From a virus, in IMG/VR virus record IMGVR_UViG_3300042389_000266, positions 1 to 25,023 of that record: a stretch of 25,023 nt of DNA; one strand, 5' to 3'. Each line of letters begins with the position of its first letter. Positions within the stretch are counted from its first letter, which is position 1. The notes beneath the pieces were generated by a model that had not been told where the DNA came from, searched no databases, and saw only the letters and a list, made by a program, of their open reading frames with translations. A program made the position numbers and the translations under genes. Below, in pieces: positions 8,668 to 17,198 of the stretch.

Positions 8668-8835
8668 ATGGCAAAGAAATTAGTAAATATTCATATAGAA
8701 CCAGTAGTATATTTAAAGGACACCAATGATGATTATGTCCTAGATACTAATGGCGATAAAATCGAATTAAAGTCTGGAGTACAAGTAGTTCCAAGTGATG
8801 ACTACGATATAAAAGAAACAATCACAGAATATTAA
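8668..8835 (+). CDS. Small orphan protein of 55 residues between gp15 and gp16
   Basis: The ATG at 8668 lies 1 base after the gp15 stop, and the frame runs 55 codons to TAA at 8833-8835, 10 bases before the gp16 start. It fills the gap exactly, in the same strand and with the same packing as its neighbours, so it is likely a real gene. The product is acidic and strand-rich, with MAKKLVNIHIEPVVYLKD at the N-terminus and a DTNDD...DTNGD repeat-like stretch. I recognise no family. No strong ribosome-binding site is visible, so translation is probably coupled to gp15. The function is unknown. Confidence 0.65.
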   Translation: MAKKLVNIHIEPVVYLKDTNDDYVLDTNGDKIELKSGVQVVPSDDYDIKETITEY

Positions 8836-8845
8836 TGGATACATT

Positions 8846-9301
8846 ATGTCATTTGATGAACTGGAAAAACAATTTAATATAGAACCAACCCCGCAACCAG
8901 AAGTCCCACAATTACGCAAAGCAACAGAAATTACTGTTCAAAAGGACGATCTGGATAAAGATTATCTCACGGTAAGGGATAATTTAAAAGAACTAATAAA
9001 CAAAGGTACATCTGCTATAGATGGTATTCTTAATTTAGCATCAGAAACAGAACAACCAAGAGCATATGAAGTTCTTGCACAATTAATTAAAACTGTTGCT
9101 GAAACAAATAAAGATCTGTTGGATATGCACAACAAAATGAAGGTTATTAAGGGAGAACCTCAAACTAATACTCCCAATTCTGTAACTACCAACAATTCTA
9201 TATTTGTCGGTAGTACGGCAGATCTGCAAAAACTGCTTCGTGGAAAAATAAAAGAAATTGAGAAGTTAGAAAATAATGGCGATATTATAGATGCAGAATA
9301 A
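8846..9301 (+). CDS. 16: Small terminase subunit gp16
   Basis: The protein has 151 residues (T4 gp16 about 164). A variable acidic N-terminus is followed by a central helical core (about residues 35-105, with YLTVRDNLKELINKG and helices ending in DLLDMHNKMK) that in T4-like small terminases forms the coiled-coil oligomer. The C-terminal FVGSTADLQKLLRG segment is also family-typical. It recognises phage DNA and regulates the gp17 ATPase and nuclease at packaging start. Its last 11 bases overlap the start of gp17, which suggests translational coupling of the two motor subunits. Confidence 0.9.
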   Translation: MSFDELEKQFNIEPTPQPEVPQLRKATEITVQKDDLDKDYLTVRDNLKELINKGTSAIDGILNLASETEQPRAYEVLAQLIKTVAETNKDLLDMHNKMKVIKGEPQTNTPNSVTTNNSIFVGSTADLQKLLRGKIKEIEKLENNGDIIDAE

Positions 9302-10913
9302 AGAAAAAACATATCTTGGAAATCCAAATCTTAAACGAGCAAATGTAAACGTTTCTTTTACTCCCGAACAAGTAGAAGAATATGTTAAGTGCTCCCAAGA
9401 TCCGATTTACTTTATTAAAAACTATGTCAAGATTGTAAGTCTGGACAAAGGACTTATCAATTTTAATATGTTTGATTTCCAAGAACTGTTTGTTGAAACT
9501 ATTAATGAAAATAGATTTACGATAGGCAAAATGCCTCGTCAATGTGGTAAGTCAACTACTCTGGTTGCTTATATTCTTTGGTATATTCTTTTTAATCCTA
9601 CCAGCAATGTTGCTATTCTTGCAAATAAACAAACCGTAGCAAAGTTGCACATGGATAGATTAAAAGTTGCATACGAATACCTTCCGAAGTGGCTACAACA
9701 AGGTATTAAGGAATGGAACAAAATGAGCATAGAACTGGAAAACGGTTCTAGAATTATTGCTGCTGCTACCTCTGCTTCTGCTATCCGTGGTGGATCTTTT
9801 AATCTTATCATGTTGGACGAGTTTGCTCACGTTCCCGAAAACATTGCAAATGATTTCTATACCTCTGTATTTCCAACAATTACTTCCGGTAAGACTACCA
9901 AATTAGTAATAATTTCCACACCAAACGGTTTGAATTTATTCTATAAGATTTGGGTAGATTCTGCGGAACACCGAAACGACTTTAAGAATGTAGAAATCCA
10001 TTGGAGTCAAGTTCCCGGCAGAGATCAAGTTTGGCGCGAACAAGAAATCCGCAACTTGGGTTCTGAAGATAAATTCCGAACAGAACACGAATGTGATTTC
10101 ATTGGTTCTACAAATACACTCATTAGTGCAAATAAATTGAAGACTTTGGTATTCCGCAATCCAATTTATAAAAATGACGATGGATTGAAAGTTTATGAAA
10201 AACCAAAAGAGAAGCACAGTTATTTGACTTTGGTTGATACCTCTAGAGGTCAAGGATTAGACTATAGTGCATTTTGTGTACTTGATATAACTGAGATGCC
10301 CTATAAGGTTGTTGCTGTGTTTAAAAATAACATGATTTCTCCTATGGTATATCCTAATATTATTATGAATACTTCTAGGGAATATAATGAAGCATTTATT
10401 TTAGTAGAAATAAATGATATTGGCGGACAAGTTGCTGATATTTTATATAAAGAATTAGAATATGAAAATGTTCTTATATCTTCTGTGCGGGGAAGAAAGG
10501 GTCAGACTTTAGATGGTGGGTTTGGTAACTCAGATACCCAGTTGGGTGTACGCACCACAAAGGTTGTAAAGCGTCTAGGATGCTCCGTATTGAAGAGTAT
10601 GATAGAGAGTGACAAACTGATACTAAACGATATCGATATCATGCGAGAACTTGTTACCTTTATTTCAAAAAATAATTCATATGAAGCAGATACTGGCAGC
10701 AATGACGATCTTATTATGTGCTTGGTTCTTTTTGGTTGGTTAAGTACCCAAACTTATTTTAAAGATTTGACAGATTTGGATATAAGAAAGACTCTATTTC
10801 AAAAGCAAATTGATGCGATTGAGGAAGAAATTATGCCTTTTGGTTTCCTAAGTAACGTGGATTATGGGGATGATGATGGGTTTGGTGGTGAATTTGGCGA
10901 TACTATTTTGTAA
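9291..10913 (+). CDS. 17: Large terminase subunit gp17, ATPase and nuclease
   Basis: The protein has 540 residues (T4 gp17 610). The N-terminal ATPase domain shows a Walker A variant MPRQCGKST (residues 81-89), Walker B LIMLDE (172-177) with the catalytic Glu, and the coupling motif STPNG (209-213). The C-terminal RNase H-like nuclease shows acidic residues in LVDTSRGQGLDYS (D316, D324), EINDIGG (E373, D376) and GSNDDL (D472 or D473). gp17 translocates DNA through the gp20 portal and cuts the concatemer at headful. The start overlaps gp16 by 11 bases. The gene is uninterrupted, with no intein or intron, and all key residues are present. Confidence 0.96.
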   Translation: MQNKEKTYLGNPNLKRANVNVSFTPEQVEEYVKCSQDPIYFIKNYVKIVSLDKGLINFNMFDFQELFVETINENRFTIGKMPRQCGKSTTLVAYILWYILFNPTSNVAILANKQTVAKLHMDRLKVAYEYLPKWLQQGIKEWNKMSIELENGSRIIAAATSASAIRGGSFNLIMLDEFAHVPENIANDFYTSVFPTITSGKTTKLVIISTPNGLNLFYKIWVDSAEHRNDFKNVEIHWSQVPGRDQVWREQEIRNLGSEDKFRTEHECDFIGSTNTLISANKLKTLVFRNPIYKNDDGLKVYEKPKEKHSYLTLVDTSRGQGLDYSAFCVLDITEMPYKVVAVFKNNMISPMVYPNIIMNTSREYNEAFILVEINDIGGQVADILYKELEYENVLISSVRGRKGQTLDGGFGNSDTQLGVRTTKVVKRLGCSVLKSMIESDKLILNDIDIMRELVTFISKNNSYEADTGSNDDLIMCLVLFGWLSTQTYFKDLTDLDIRKTLFQKQIDAIEEEIMPFGFLSNVDYGDDDGFGGEFGDTIL

Positions 10914-11002
10914 AAATCGAAACACCATAAAATTATACATATTCCTAGCAAATAGTATTTTCTAATTATAGAAATAACACACGGCGTCTAGAAGGAGAAA
11001 CA

Positions 11003-12829
11003 ATGGCAATTCAAATTAGCCCAGGCGTAAATGTAACAGAAAAAGATGTCACACTTTTGGTGCCAGCAATCGCCACCACACCAGCAGGTATGGTTGGCTT
11101 GTTCCAATGGGGACCAGGCAACGAACCAGTGACAATTACTAGCGAAAAAGAACTTTCAGAAGTATTTTATAAGCCAGCAAAAGCATCAGGCGCAATGACC
11201 GATGCCACCAAATACAACAGATGGTGGTGGTCTGCTGCCAATTTCTTGTCTTACGGTAACAATATTAAAATTGTAAGATTTATTAATGATGGTGGTGGTT
11301 CATATACTGCCACTTCAGGTACTGCTGCTGTAGCAGGTGAAGATCTTTGCGGATTAACATCATTTAGAGCATATACCCCAGTAGTTGGAAATGGATTCTG
11401 GGGAGCAAAGTATCCAGGCGAACTCGGCAACAGCATCAAGGTAGTTGTTTTAGATTACTATGCTGCTGAAACATATGATGCCGATACAGACGGAAACGCC
11501 AATCAATATATCGACTACATTGGTAATTTTGATGGTTTGCCAGGAACATCTCCTTGGGCAGAAACAGTAACCGGAGCAGAAATTAAAGACGAGATTCACG
11601 TTCTTGTAATTGATGCTGATGGTAAAATTTCTGGTACTGCTGGTACAATTCTTGAAAAATTTGCATACCTTTCAAAGGCATCAAACGCAGTAAATCAAAA
11701 CGGAACAACTAATTATTATAAAGATGTTATTAACAATGAATCAAAGTATGTTTGGTCATTATATCATTTAGATAACGCAAGTGCTGCAAATAATTCATCA
11801 AATGTAAGTGCATTTGGTGCTGTAAGTTCCACTGGTACTACACCGTGGGGAACCGCCGTAACAACTACTACATCCGCCTTTAAAGTAGTTAAAACTGGTG
11901 AAAATCTTGTTGTTACTATGCTCTACGGTGGATTGGTTGGAAATACACCAAATGATAACGACATTGCAGAGGCATTCAACACATACATGGGTGATCCAGA
12001 AATCATCGATGTTTCAATGTTTATCACAGGACCACTCGGTAAAACTGCTGCATACCGTGTAACAGAAATAGCAGAAACAAGAAAAGATGTTGTGGCATTC
12101 GTGTCCCCAACACCAACAAATGGTTTCAATCAAACACCAAGTGCATATTTGAATGATATCGTTGCATTTAGAACAAATGGCGATTCCACTTCCTATGGTG
12201 TTGCTGATACTGGTTACAAATTGCAATACGACAATTATAACGACGAATATGTTTATATTCCTCTAAATGCAGATATTGCAGGATTGTGCGCTCGTACAGA
12301 TAGCACAAATGATCCTTGGTTCTCTCCAGCCGGATTAAACCGTGGTGGAATTAACAGAGTAATCAAACTTCCTTTCAATCCAAATCAAGCACAACGCGAT
12401 GATTTGTATAAGATTGGAATGAATCCTGTAGTTTCATTCCCCGGAATTGGTCCTGTTCTTTACGGAGACAAGACTCTCTTAAGTAGACCATCTGCCTTTG
12501 ACAGAATCAATGTTCGCAGATTGTTCATAATTCTTGAGAAATCAATTGCAACTGCCGCCAAGTTCCAACTCTTTGAATTCAACGATGAGTTTACAAGAGC
12601 ACAATTTGTAAACTTGGTAACTCCATTCCTCAGAAATGTTCTTGGAAGAAGAGGTATCACCGATTTCCGTGTAGTTTGTGATGAAACAAACAATACAGCA
12701 CAAGTAATCGACTCAAACAACTTTGTAGCAGATATCTATATCAAACCAAACAAATCAATCAACTTCATTCAACTCAACTTCATTGCTACACCAACTGGTT
12801 TGAGCTTTGAAGAAGTCGTTGGAGCCTAA
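11003..12829 (+). CDS. 18: Tail sheath protein gp18
   Basis: The protein has 608 residues (T4 gp18 659). The N-terminus ISPGVNVTEKDVT and the downstream VGLFQWGPGNEPV and NFLSYGNNIKIVRF segments are characteristic of myovirus contractile sheath subunits. The C-terminal conserved core includes KSINFIQLNFIATPTG. It polymerises around the gp19 tube and contracts to drive the tube through the cell envelope. A strong AGAAGGAG precedes the start. The 89-base gap upstream is the largest in the tail region but contains no perfect TATAAATA. A short inverted repeat, TTTCTA-ATTA-TAGAAA (10959-10974), lies in it. Codon use is richer in C-ending codons than in the unknown genes, which fits strong late expression. 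Confidence 0.95.
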   Translation: MAIQISPGVNVTEKDVTLLVPAIATTPAGMVGLFQWGPGNEPVTITSEKELSEVFYKPAKASGAMTDATKYNRWWWSAANFLSYGNNIKIVRFINDGGGSYTATSGTAAVAGEDLCGLTSFRAYTPVVGNGFWGAKYPGELGNSIKVVVLDYYAAETYDADTDGNANQYIDYIGNFDGLPGTSPWAETVTGAEIKDEIHVLVIDADGKISGTAGTILEKFAYLSKASNAVNQNGTTNYYKDVINNESKYVWSLYHLDNASAANNSSNVSAFGAVSSTGTTPWGTAVTTTTSAFKVVKTGENLVVTMLYGGLVGNTPNDNDIAEAFNTYMGDPEIIDVSMFITGPLGKTAAYRVTEIAETRKDVVAFVSPTPTNGFNQTPSAYLNDIVAFRTNGDSTSYGVADTGYKLQYDNYNDEYVYIPLNADIAGLCARTDSTNDPWFSPAGLNRGGINRVIKLPFNPNQAQRDDLYKIGMNPVVSFPGIGPVLYGDKTLLSRPSAFDRINVRRLFIILEKSIATAAKFQLFEFNDEFTRAQFVNLVTPFLRNVLGRRGITDFRVVCDETNNTAQVIDSNNFVADIYIKPNKSINFIQLNFIATPTGLSFEEVVGA

Positions 12830-12847
12830 TCGAAGAGGGAGCAATAA

Positions 12848-13393
12848 ATGGACATTAGCAAGTTTACATCTAAATTCGATGGCGGAGCAAGATCAAATCT
12901 GTTCCAATTCAGAGTCAGTAATTTACCAGCAGGCGTTCCTGCATTCAATGCAGATGATCAAATCATCCACGTTAAAAGCATTCAATTGCCAGAAACAACA
13001 GTTGGTGAAATTCCTGTAAATCACATGGGAAGAATTTACAAATTCCCAGGCGATAGAGTTTATAATGACGTATCACTTACTATCTTGAGTGATGGTACTG
13101 ATATGCGCGTAAGACATTTCTTCGAAGCATGGAACCATGTTTGGAATCGTCATTTTGCAAACGTAGGATTGTTGCCAAATGATGCAAACTTGAACGCTGT
13201 AGTTGAATTAATTCAATTGGATCGCAATCACAGTCCAATCAGAACATATAAACTGCAAAAAGCATGGTGCAGTGATGTCTCTGCCGTAGATTTGTCACAC
13301 GACAACAATGACGCTTTAGTTGAATTTACAGTAACACTGAAGTACCACTTCTTCGAAGTAGACGGTAAGAACGGTCTTCACTTAAGACGTTAA
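12848..13393 (+). CDS. 19: Tail tube protein gp19
   Basis: The protein has 181 residues (T4 gp19 163). The N-terminal DISKFTSKFDGGARSNLFQF, the VKSIQLPETTVGE strand and GRIYKFPGDRVYNDVSLTIL are typical of the tail tube family. It forms the inner hexameric tube through which DNA passes. The gene follows gp18 by 18 bases with its own GAGGGAG ribosome-binding site. A second protein with a similar fold pattern is encoded at 21987-22514. Confidence 0.94.
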   Translation: MDISKFTSKFDGGARSNLFQFRVSNLPAGVPAFNADDQIIHVKSIQLPETTVGEIPVNHMGRIYKFPGDRVYNDVSLTILSDGTDMRVRHFFEAWNHVWNRHFANVGLLPNDANLNAVVELIQLDRNHSPIRTYKLQKAWCSDVSAVDLSHDNNDALVEFTVTLKYHFFEVDGKNGLHLRR

Positions 13394-13424
13394 CCTACCT
13401 ATATACTCGTGAAGGAGTTTTATA

Positions 13425-15062
13425 ATGGCATTTGATATATTCGGTTTTACTTTTGGTAGAACTAAAGAGCAACAACAATCTGTTCCCTCAGTAATTCCCC
13501 CGGCTATGGACGATGGCGCATCCTTCGTCCAAGCCGGTGGTTTTCAAGGCTGGTATGTAGATCTTGATGGTACTGTCAAGTCTGATGTAGATTTGGTTAA
13601 AAAGTATCGTGAAATGAGTCTTCATGCTGAAGTTGAAATGGGAATAGACGACATCGTAAATGAAGTAATAACCGAAGATGCTTCTGGTACATTTATTAAA
13701 TTAAATATAGACAAAGTAGATTCTAGTATTATTCCAGAAGAAGTTAAAAAAGTTTTATATGACGAATTTAAACACATTTTATTCTTATTGGATTTCAATA
13801 GAAAGTGTTATGAGATTGTTCGTCGCTGGTATATTGATGGTAGGTTATATTATCACATTATTCTGGAAGATGATCCACGACAAGGAATAAAAGAAGTACG
13901 ACAAGTAGATCCTCTTAGAATTAAAAAAGTAAGAGAAATAAAGAAAAAACAAAAAGTAAATGGTGTTGATGTTATTGATGGTGTAGAAGAATATTATTTG
14001 TACACCGTTCAAGAAAGATTTAACATGTATGATACCACTCAAGGTATCAAGTTATCTCCCGACTCCATTAATTACTGCCACTCTGGTTTATTTGATTACG
14101 GCACAAAAAGAGTAGTAAGTTATCTTCATAAAGCAATTAAACCATTGAACCAATTAAGAATGGTCGAAGATGCTACCGTAATTTATCGTTGGTCAAGAGC
14201 ACCAGAGCGTAGAATATTCTATATCGACGTTGGTTCTTTGCCAAAAAATAAAGCAGAGCAGTATCTAAGAGACATCATGTTGCGTTATCGCAATAAGATT
14301 ACATACGATGCCGGTACTGGTGAAATCCGCGACGACAGAAAACACTTGAGTATGTTGGAAGATTATTGGCTCCCCCGTCGTGAAGGTGGTAAGGGAACAG
14401 AAATTCAAACACTATCCGGTGGTCAAAATCTAGGTGAAATGGAAGATGTAAAATACTTCCAAAAGAAACTGTTTAGAAGTTTGAATATTCCTATGTCTCG
14501 TTTAGAAGCAGACAATGGATTTAACATGGGTAGAGCGGCGGATATTAGCAGAGATGAATTGAAGTTTGCTAAATTCATTTCTCGCCTTCGCTCTCGGTTC
14601 TCAGAGTTGTTCTTAAACTTTATGAGAACTCAATTGATTGCAAAAGGAATAGTAGATATTGACGAATGGAATAAGATTTGTCAATACATTCGTTTTGAAT
14701 TTTCAACGGATTCAATGTTCTTAGAATCTAAGCAATCTGAAGTGCTAAAAGACAGAATGGCAATTTTGAGAGAAGTTTCCGATTATTCTGGTAAGTATTT
14801 CTCGGAAGAATGGATTAGAAAGAATATTCTTCATCAAACAGACGAAGACATTCAATTGATTGATTCTCAAATTGAACAAGAAAAAATGATACAAGAACAA
14901 AAGCAAATGGAAGAACAAATGCGCGCCGAGCAATTGGCAGCACAAACTATGGGTGTTCCTGGCGGTGCGCCTGGAGCAGGAGCATCTGCACCAAGTCAAC
15001 CAACAGCAGTTGCACCACAGCAATCAACGGGAGTAGATTACGATGCCAGCAGCCTTTTATGA
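13425..15062 (+). CDS. 20: Portal vertex protein gp20
   Basis: The protein has 545 residues (T4 gp20 524). Family-typical segments include the GWYVDLDG region, EMGIDDIVNEVI, the RQVDPLRIKKVR region, RAPERRIFYIDVGSLPK, the DDRKHLSMLEDYWLPRREG segment and SRLEADNGFNMGRA. The dodecameric ring initiates prohead assembly, then holds the gp17 motor and later the neck. The C-terminus is an extended Gln/Glu-rich helix ending in a low-complexity Ala/Gly/Pro/Gln tail (about residues 500-535), which looks flexible. An ideal GAAGGAG precedes the start. The last 20 bases overlap the next gene, the first of the accessory cassette. Confidence 0.96.
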   Translation: MAFDIFGFTFGRTKEQQQSVPSVIPPAMDDGASFVQAGGFQGWYVDLDGTVKSDVDLVKKYREMSLHAEVEMGIDDIVNEVITEDASGTFIKLNIDKVDSSIIPEEVKKVLYDEFKHILFLLDFNRKCYEIVRRWYIDGRLYYHIILEDDPRQGIKEVRQVDPLRIKKVREIKKKQKVNGVDVIDGVEEYYLYTVQERFNMYDTTQGIKLSPDSINYCHSGLFDYGTKRVVSYLHKAIKPLNQLRMVEDATVIYRWSRAPERRIFYIDVGSLPKNKAEQYLRDIMLRYRNKITYDAGTGEIRDDRKHLSMLEDYWLPRREGGKGTEIQTLSGGQNLGEMEDVKYFQKKLFRSLNIPMSRLEADNGFNMGRAADISRDELKFAKFISRLRSRFSELFLNFMRTQLIAKGIVDIDEWNKICQYIRFEFSTDSMFLESKQSEVLKDRMAILREVSDYSGKYFSEEWIRKNILHQTDEDIQLIDSQIEQEKMIQEQKQMEEQMRAEQLAAQTMGVPGGAPGAGASAPSQPTAVAPQQSTGVDYDASSLL

Positions 15063-15696
15063 ATTTAGTGTAGAACAAGGATCTGATTTCGTCACATCCT
15101 TTAAAATATTAAAACCAACTGGCGGTTTATTTAATTTTTTACCAGCAAATGGTGCTTCTTTTTGGAATAGTGCAAATACTTCAGTAAATTTTGATGTTCC
15201 TGAAGAAATTAAATTAGCATATCCAGAAAATGCTGATTCTTTTGGTTGGTTAAAAAATGTAACAACATCTGCTAGTTGGGTTGATAGAACTTTTCTTACC
15301 ATAAGAATGAAAGTGAAAGATAACAAAGGTTGTCAAAAACTTAACGGTCAACGAATTTACAAAGCAGTTAGAAAAACAGCAACAGATGAAATAATTGTAC
15401 AACAAGATGATACAAATTTTGTAGTGGATAATTCAAATCCAGGATCTTGTACTCCTATTGGTTCTGGTGCGGGTGCAATTAAAATGAAACTTTTTGATAA
15501 TAGAACTGACTATAATGCCAATTTAATTATACCTAATGCAAATACTTCTTTGTTTTTGGGTAAATATCTATATGACATTGAACTTGAATATAGGTTAGGA
15601 GTTTATAATTCAAATCCAAATAATATAACTACAAGTGGATTTGTTATAAGAATGTTACAAGGAAAAATGACATTTAATCCAAATATTACTGCTTAA
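15043..15696 (+). CDS. Beta-rich virion-type protein of the accessory cassette
   Basis: The protein has 217 residues, and no named family is recognised with certainty. The layout (YEFSVEQGSDFVTSFKI at the start, strands separated by D/N turns, then FLGKYLYDIELEYR and a final VIRMLQGKMTFNPNITA) resembles the beta-sandwich modules of phage baseplate or upper-fibre proteins, in which a ligand-like domain ends with a G-x-hydrophobic-x-hydrophobic-xP-x-(I/V)T strand. The start overlaps the gp20 end by 20 bases and is supported by GGGAG at 15029-15033. The next gene starts 1 base after its stop. In T4 this interval carries prohead core genes 67 and 68, so this is an insertion relative to T4. It may be an anchor for the collagen-like protein that follows. 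That role is inference. Confidence 0.6.
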   Translation: MPAAFYEFSVEQGSDFVTSFKILKPTGGLFNFLPANGASFWNSANTSVNFDVPEEIKLAYPENADSFGWLKNVTTSASWVDRTFLTIRMKVKDNKGCQKLNGQRIYKAVRKTATDEIIVQQDDTNFVVDNSNPGSCTPIGSGAGAIKMKLFDNRTDYNANLIIPNANTSLFLGKYLYDIELEYRLGVYNSNPNNITTSGFVIRMLQGKMTFNPNITA

Positions 15697-15697
15697 T

Positions 15698-17191
15698 ATG
15701 GCAAACAATTTTAAAATATTTGTAAGTTCTTTTCCTACAAAGATTGCATTTAAAAGAAGTAATGCAATTGATGTCTATCAAATAAATAAAATTGAGTACA
15801 CAGAAGCAAAAATTATTGAAAATCTTACGTTAGCCGGAGAACTGTACGGAGCAGGAACTACGGGTATAAATGTAGGGGAATCTTGTACATCAAATTTAAT
15901 TGGTTGTGATGAAGAATTCGTAGCACCAACTCCAGAATGTGAAACCGGGGGAACGGGACCACGAGGGCCCGCTGGACCTGCTGGACCACAGGGACCTACC
16001 GGACCACAGGGACCACCGGGTGCCGGAGGATCAAGAATATTCTGTGGTTATTTGGGAGGACCACCAAAACCACCAGAAGGTAAAATATCAGTTGATTGTT
16101 TAAAAAATGCAACAGGTTATGTTGTTAGTAGAGCACCTGGTCCAACTTGCAATGGTGGAGGAAATCCATTAGCGTCTGGTAGTGGTGCAAATTTAAACGA
16201 ATTTAAGAAAAGATTTTTTACTACAGATGAGTACTATGTTATAGGAGATGTTAATGGTTGCGGATATTCTACAGTACCATTAGCGGATGGGTGTACAACA
16301 GGCAACACTCACTATGAACATAGAACTGTATATAATGGTTATAAATCTAATGGTATTTGTTATTCATCGCAGCAATGGGATTTTGGTAAATACACACAAT
16401 CCGTTCTAGGTACTACACTAACGGAAGAAAATAGAAGTTCTGTGGCTGCTTCGGCAAGAACAGGCGGTTCCAACCAATTAATTTTTATACCAACCCAACA
16501 AATATATGGTGGTGCAGAAACTGCAAGATTGGATGATTGGTTCGATGTTGTTGGAGGTGGAACTGGTAATGGATTGTATGATATCTTGGCAGATTACAAT
16601 CCAGATTGTGGTCCAGAAGGACCACCAACAGCACCACCAATAGCAGATCAGGGATCTACTATTTGTGCAGATGGAATAGAACCATCCGGTGCGCCGTTGC
16701 CTGGAGATGAAAATGAATGTAATGGTGGTTGCAATAATCCAATATCAAATTGCGATGAAGTTACTGATGGAGATATATTCATCGATGCAACAAATGGAGT
16801 AATGTATTTTTACTCTGAAGGAGCGTGGTCCTCGCAGGGAATCCCTTTAGGGGGTGAGTCTGATTGTACAAAACAATCAGACTGCAAAGACAAAACTGGT
16901 GCTGGATCTTGCGAAGGAACCGTTACTTGTTTTTGTCCACCGGGTGAAAATTGCGGCGATTTTGCGGGATGCACAAGTCCAGAAGGTTGCTCTGATTGCG
17001 AAGCAGCAAAAGCAGCAGCAATAGAAATTTTAAAGGCATGCACAAATGGTACATGTGCTGGTGCAATTGCGGCGCTTGGTGGGGAATGTCCATCGAGTAG
17101 TGATTGTGCAGATTGCATTAGTTCTTTCTATTGTTATTATTATAATGGTTATCATTATCCCGGAATAATTGTGGCGCCCGGTGGAGTTTAA
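15698..17191 (+). CDS. Collagen-like, cysteine-rich fibre or surface protein
   Basis: The protein has 497 residues. The N-terminal approximately 60 residues are strand-rich, perhaps for attachment. Residues 87-110 are eight Gly-X-Y triplets, Pro-rich, of the kind that forms collagen triple helices in phage fibres. A central region follows, with a GDIFIDATNGVMYFYSEGAW motif common in collagen-like phage tail proteins. The last approximately 110 residues contain 15 cysteines, including FCPPGENC and CSDC-type spacing, and end in a Tyr-rich and Gly/Pro tail. Such a Cys density is unusual for a phage virion protein and suggests disulphides outside the cell or metal binding. The gene follows its neighbour by 1 base and is followed by a glycosyltransferase-like gene. 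It is probably a trimeric fibre or a head or tail decoration. The location on the virion is unknown. Confidence 0.65.
   Translation: MANNFKIFVSSFPTKIAFKRSNAIDVYQINKIEYTEAKIIENLTLAGELYGAGTTGINVGESCTSNLIGCDEEFVAPTPECETGGTGPRGPAGPAGPQGPTGPQGPPGAGGSRIFCGYLGGPPKPPEGKISVDCLKNATGYVVSRAPGPTCNGGGNPLASGSGANLNEFKKRFFTTDEYYVIGDVNGCGYSTVPLADGCTTGNTHYEHRTVYNGYKSNGICYSSQQWDFGKYTQSVLGTTLTEENRSSVAASARTGGSNQLIFIPTQQIYGGAETARLDDWFDVVGGGTGNGLYDILADYNPDCGPEGPPTAPPIADQGSTICADGIEPSGAPLPGDENECNGGCNNPISNCDEVTDGDIFIDATNGVMYFYSEGAWSSQGIPLGGESDCTKQSDCKDKTGAGSCEGTVTCFCPPGENCGDFAGCTSPEGCSDCEAAKAAAIEILKACTNGTCAGAIAALGGECPSSSDCADCISSFYCYYYNGYHYPGIIVAPGGV
15956..16027 (+). repeat. Collagen-like Gly-X-Y coding repeat, eight triplets
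   Basis: Twenty-four codons encode consecutive GPR, GPA, GPA, GPQ, GPT, GPQ, GPP and GAG triplets. The DNA here is clearly more G+C-rich than the rest of the cassette because of the Gly and Pro codons. It is short for a collagen helix, so it would act as a trimerising linker. Confidence 0.85.
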
Positions 17192-17198
17192 TTTAATT

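Noticed and set aside
10966-10977. TATAGAAATA as a late promoter for gp18
   Set aside because: An extra base breaks the TATAAATA core; the four other late boxes in the window are perfect, so I do not call it.
12807-13019. Plus-strand 70-codon frame across the gp18/gp19 junction
   Set aside because: It overlaps two certain genes in another frame and has no ribosome-binding site.
9291-15062. Possible intein or intron in gp17 or gp20, common hosts for such elements
   Set aside because: Both genes are continuous, near the usual length, and show all expected motifs in order.
17169-17198. Earlier in-frame ATG for the glycosyltransferase-like gene
   Set aside because: It lies inside the collagen-like gene, and the family-like N-terminus begins at 17199.
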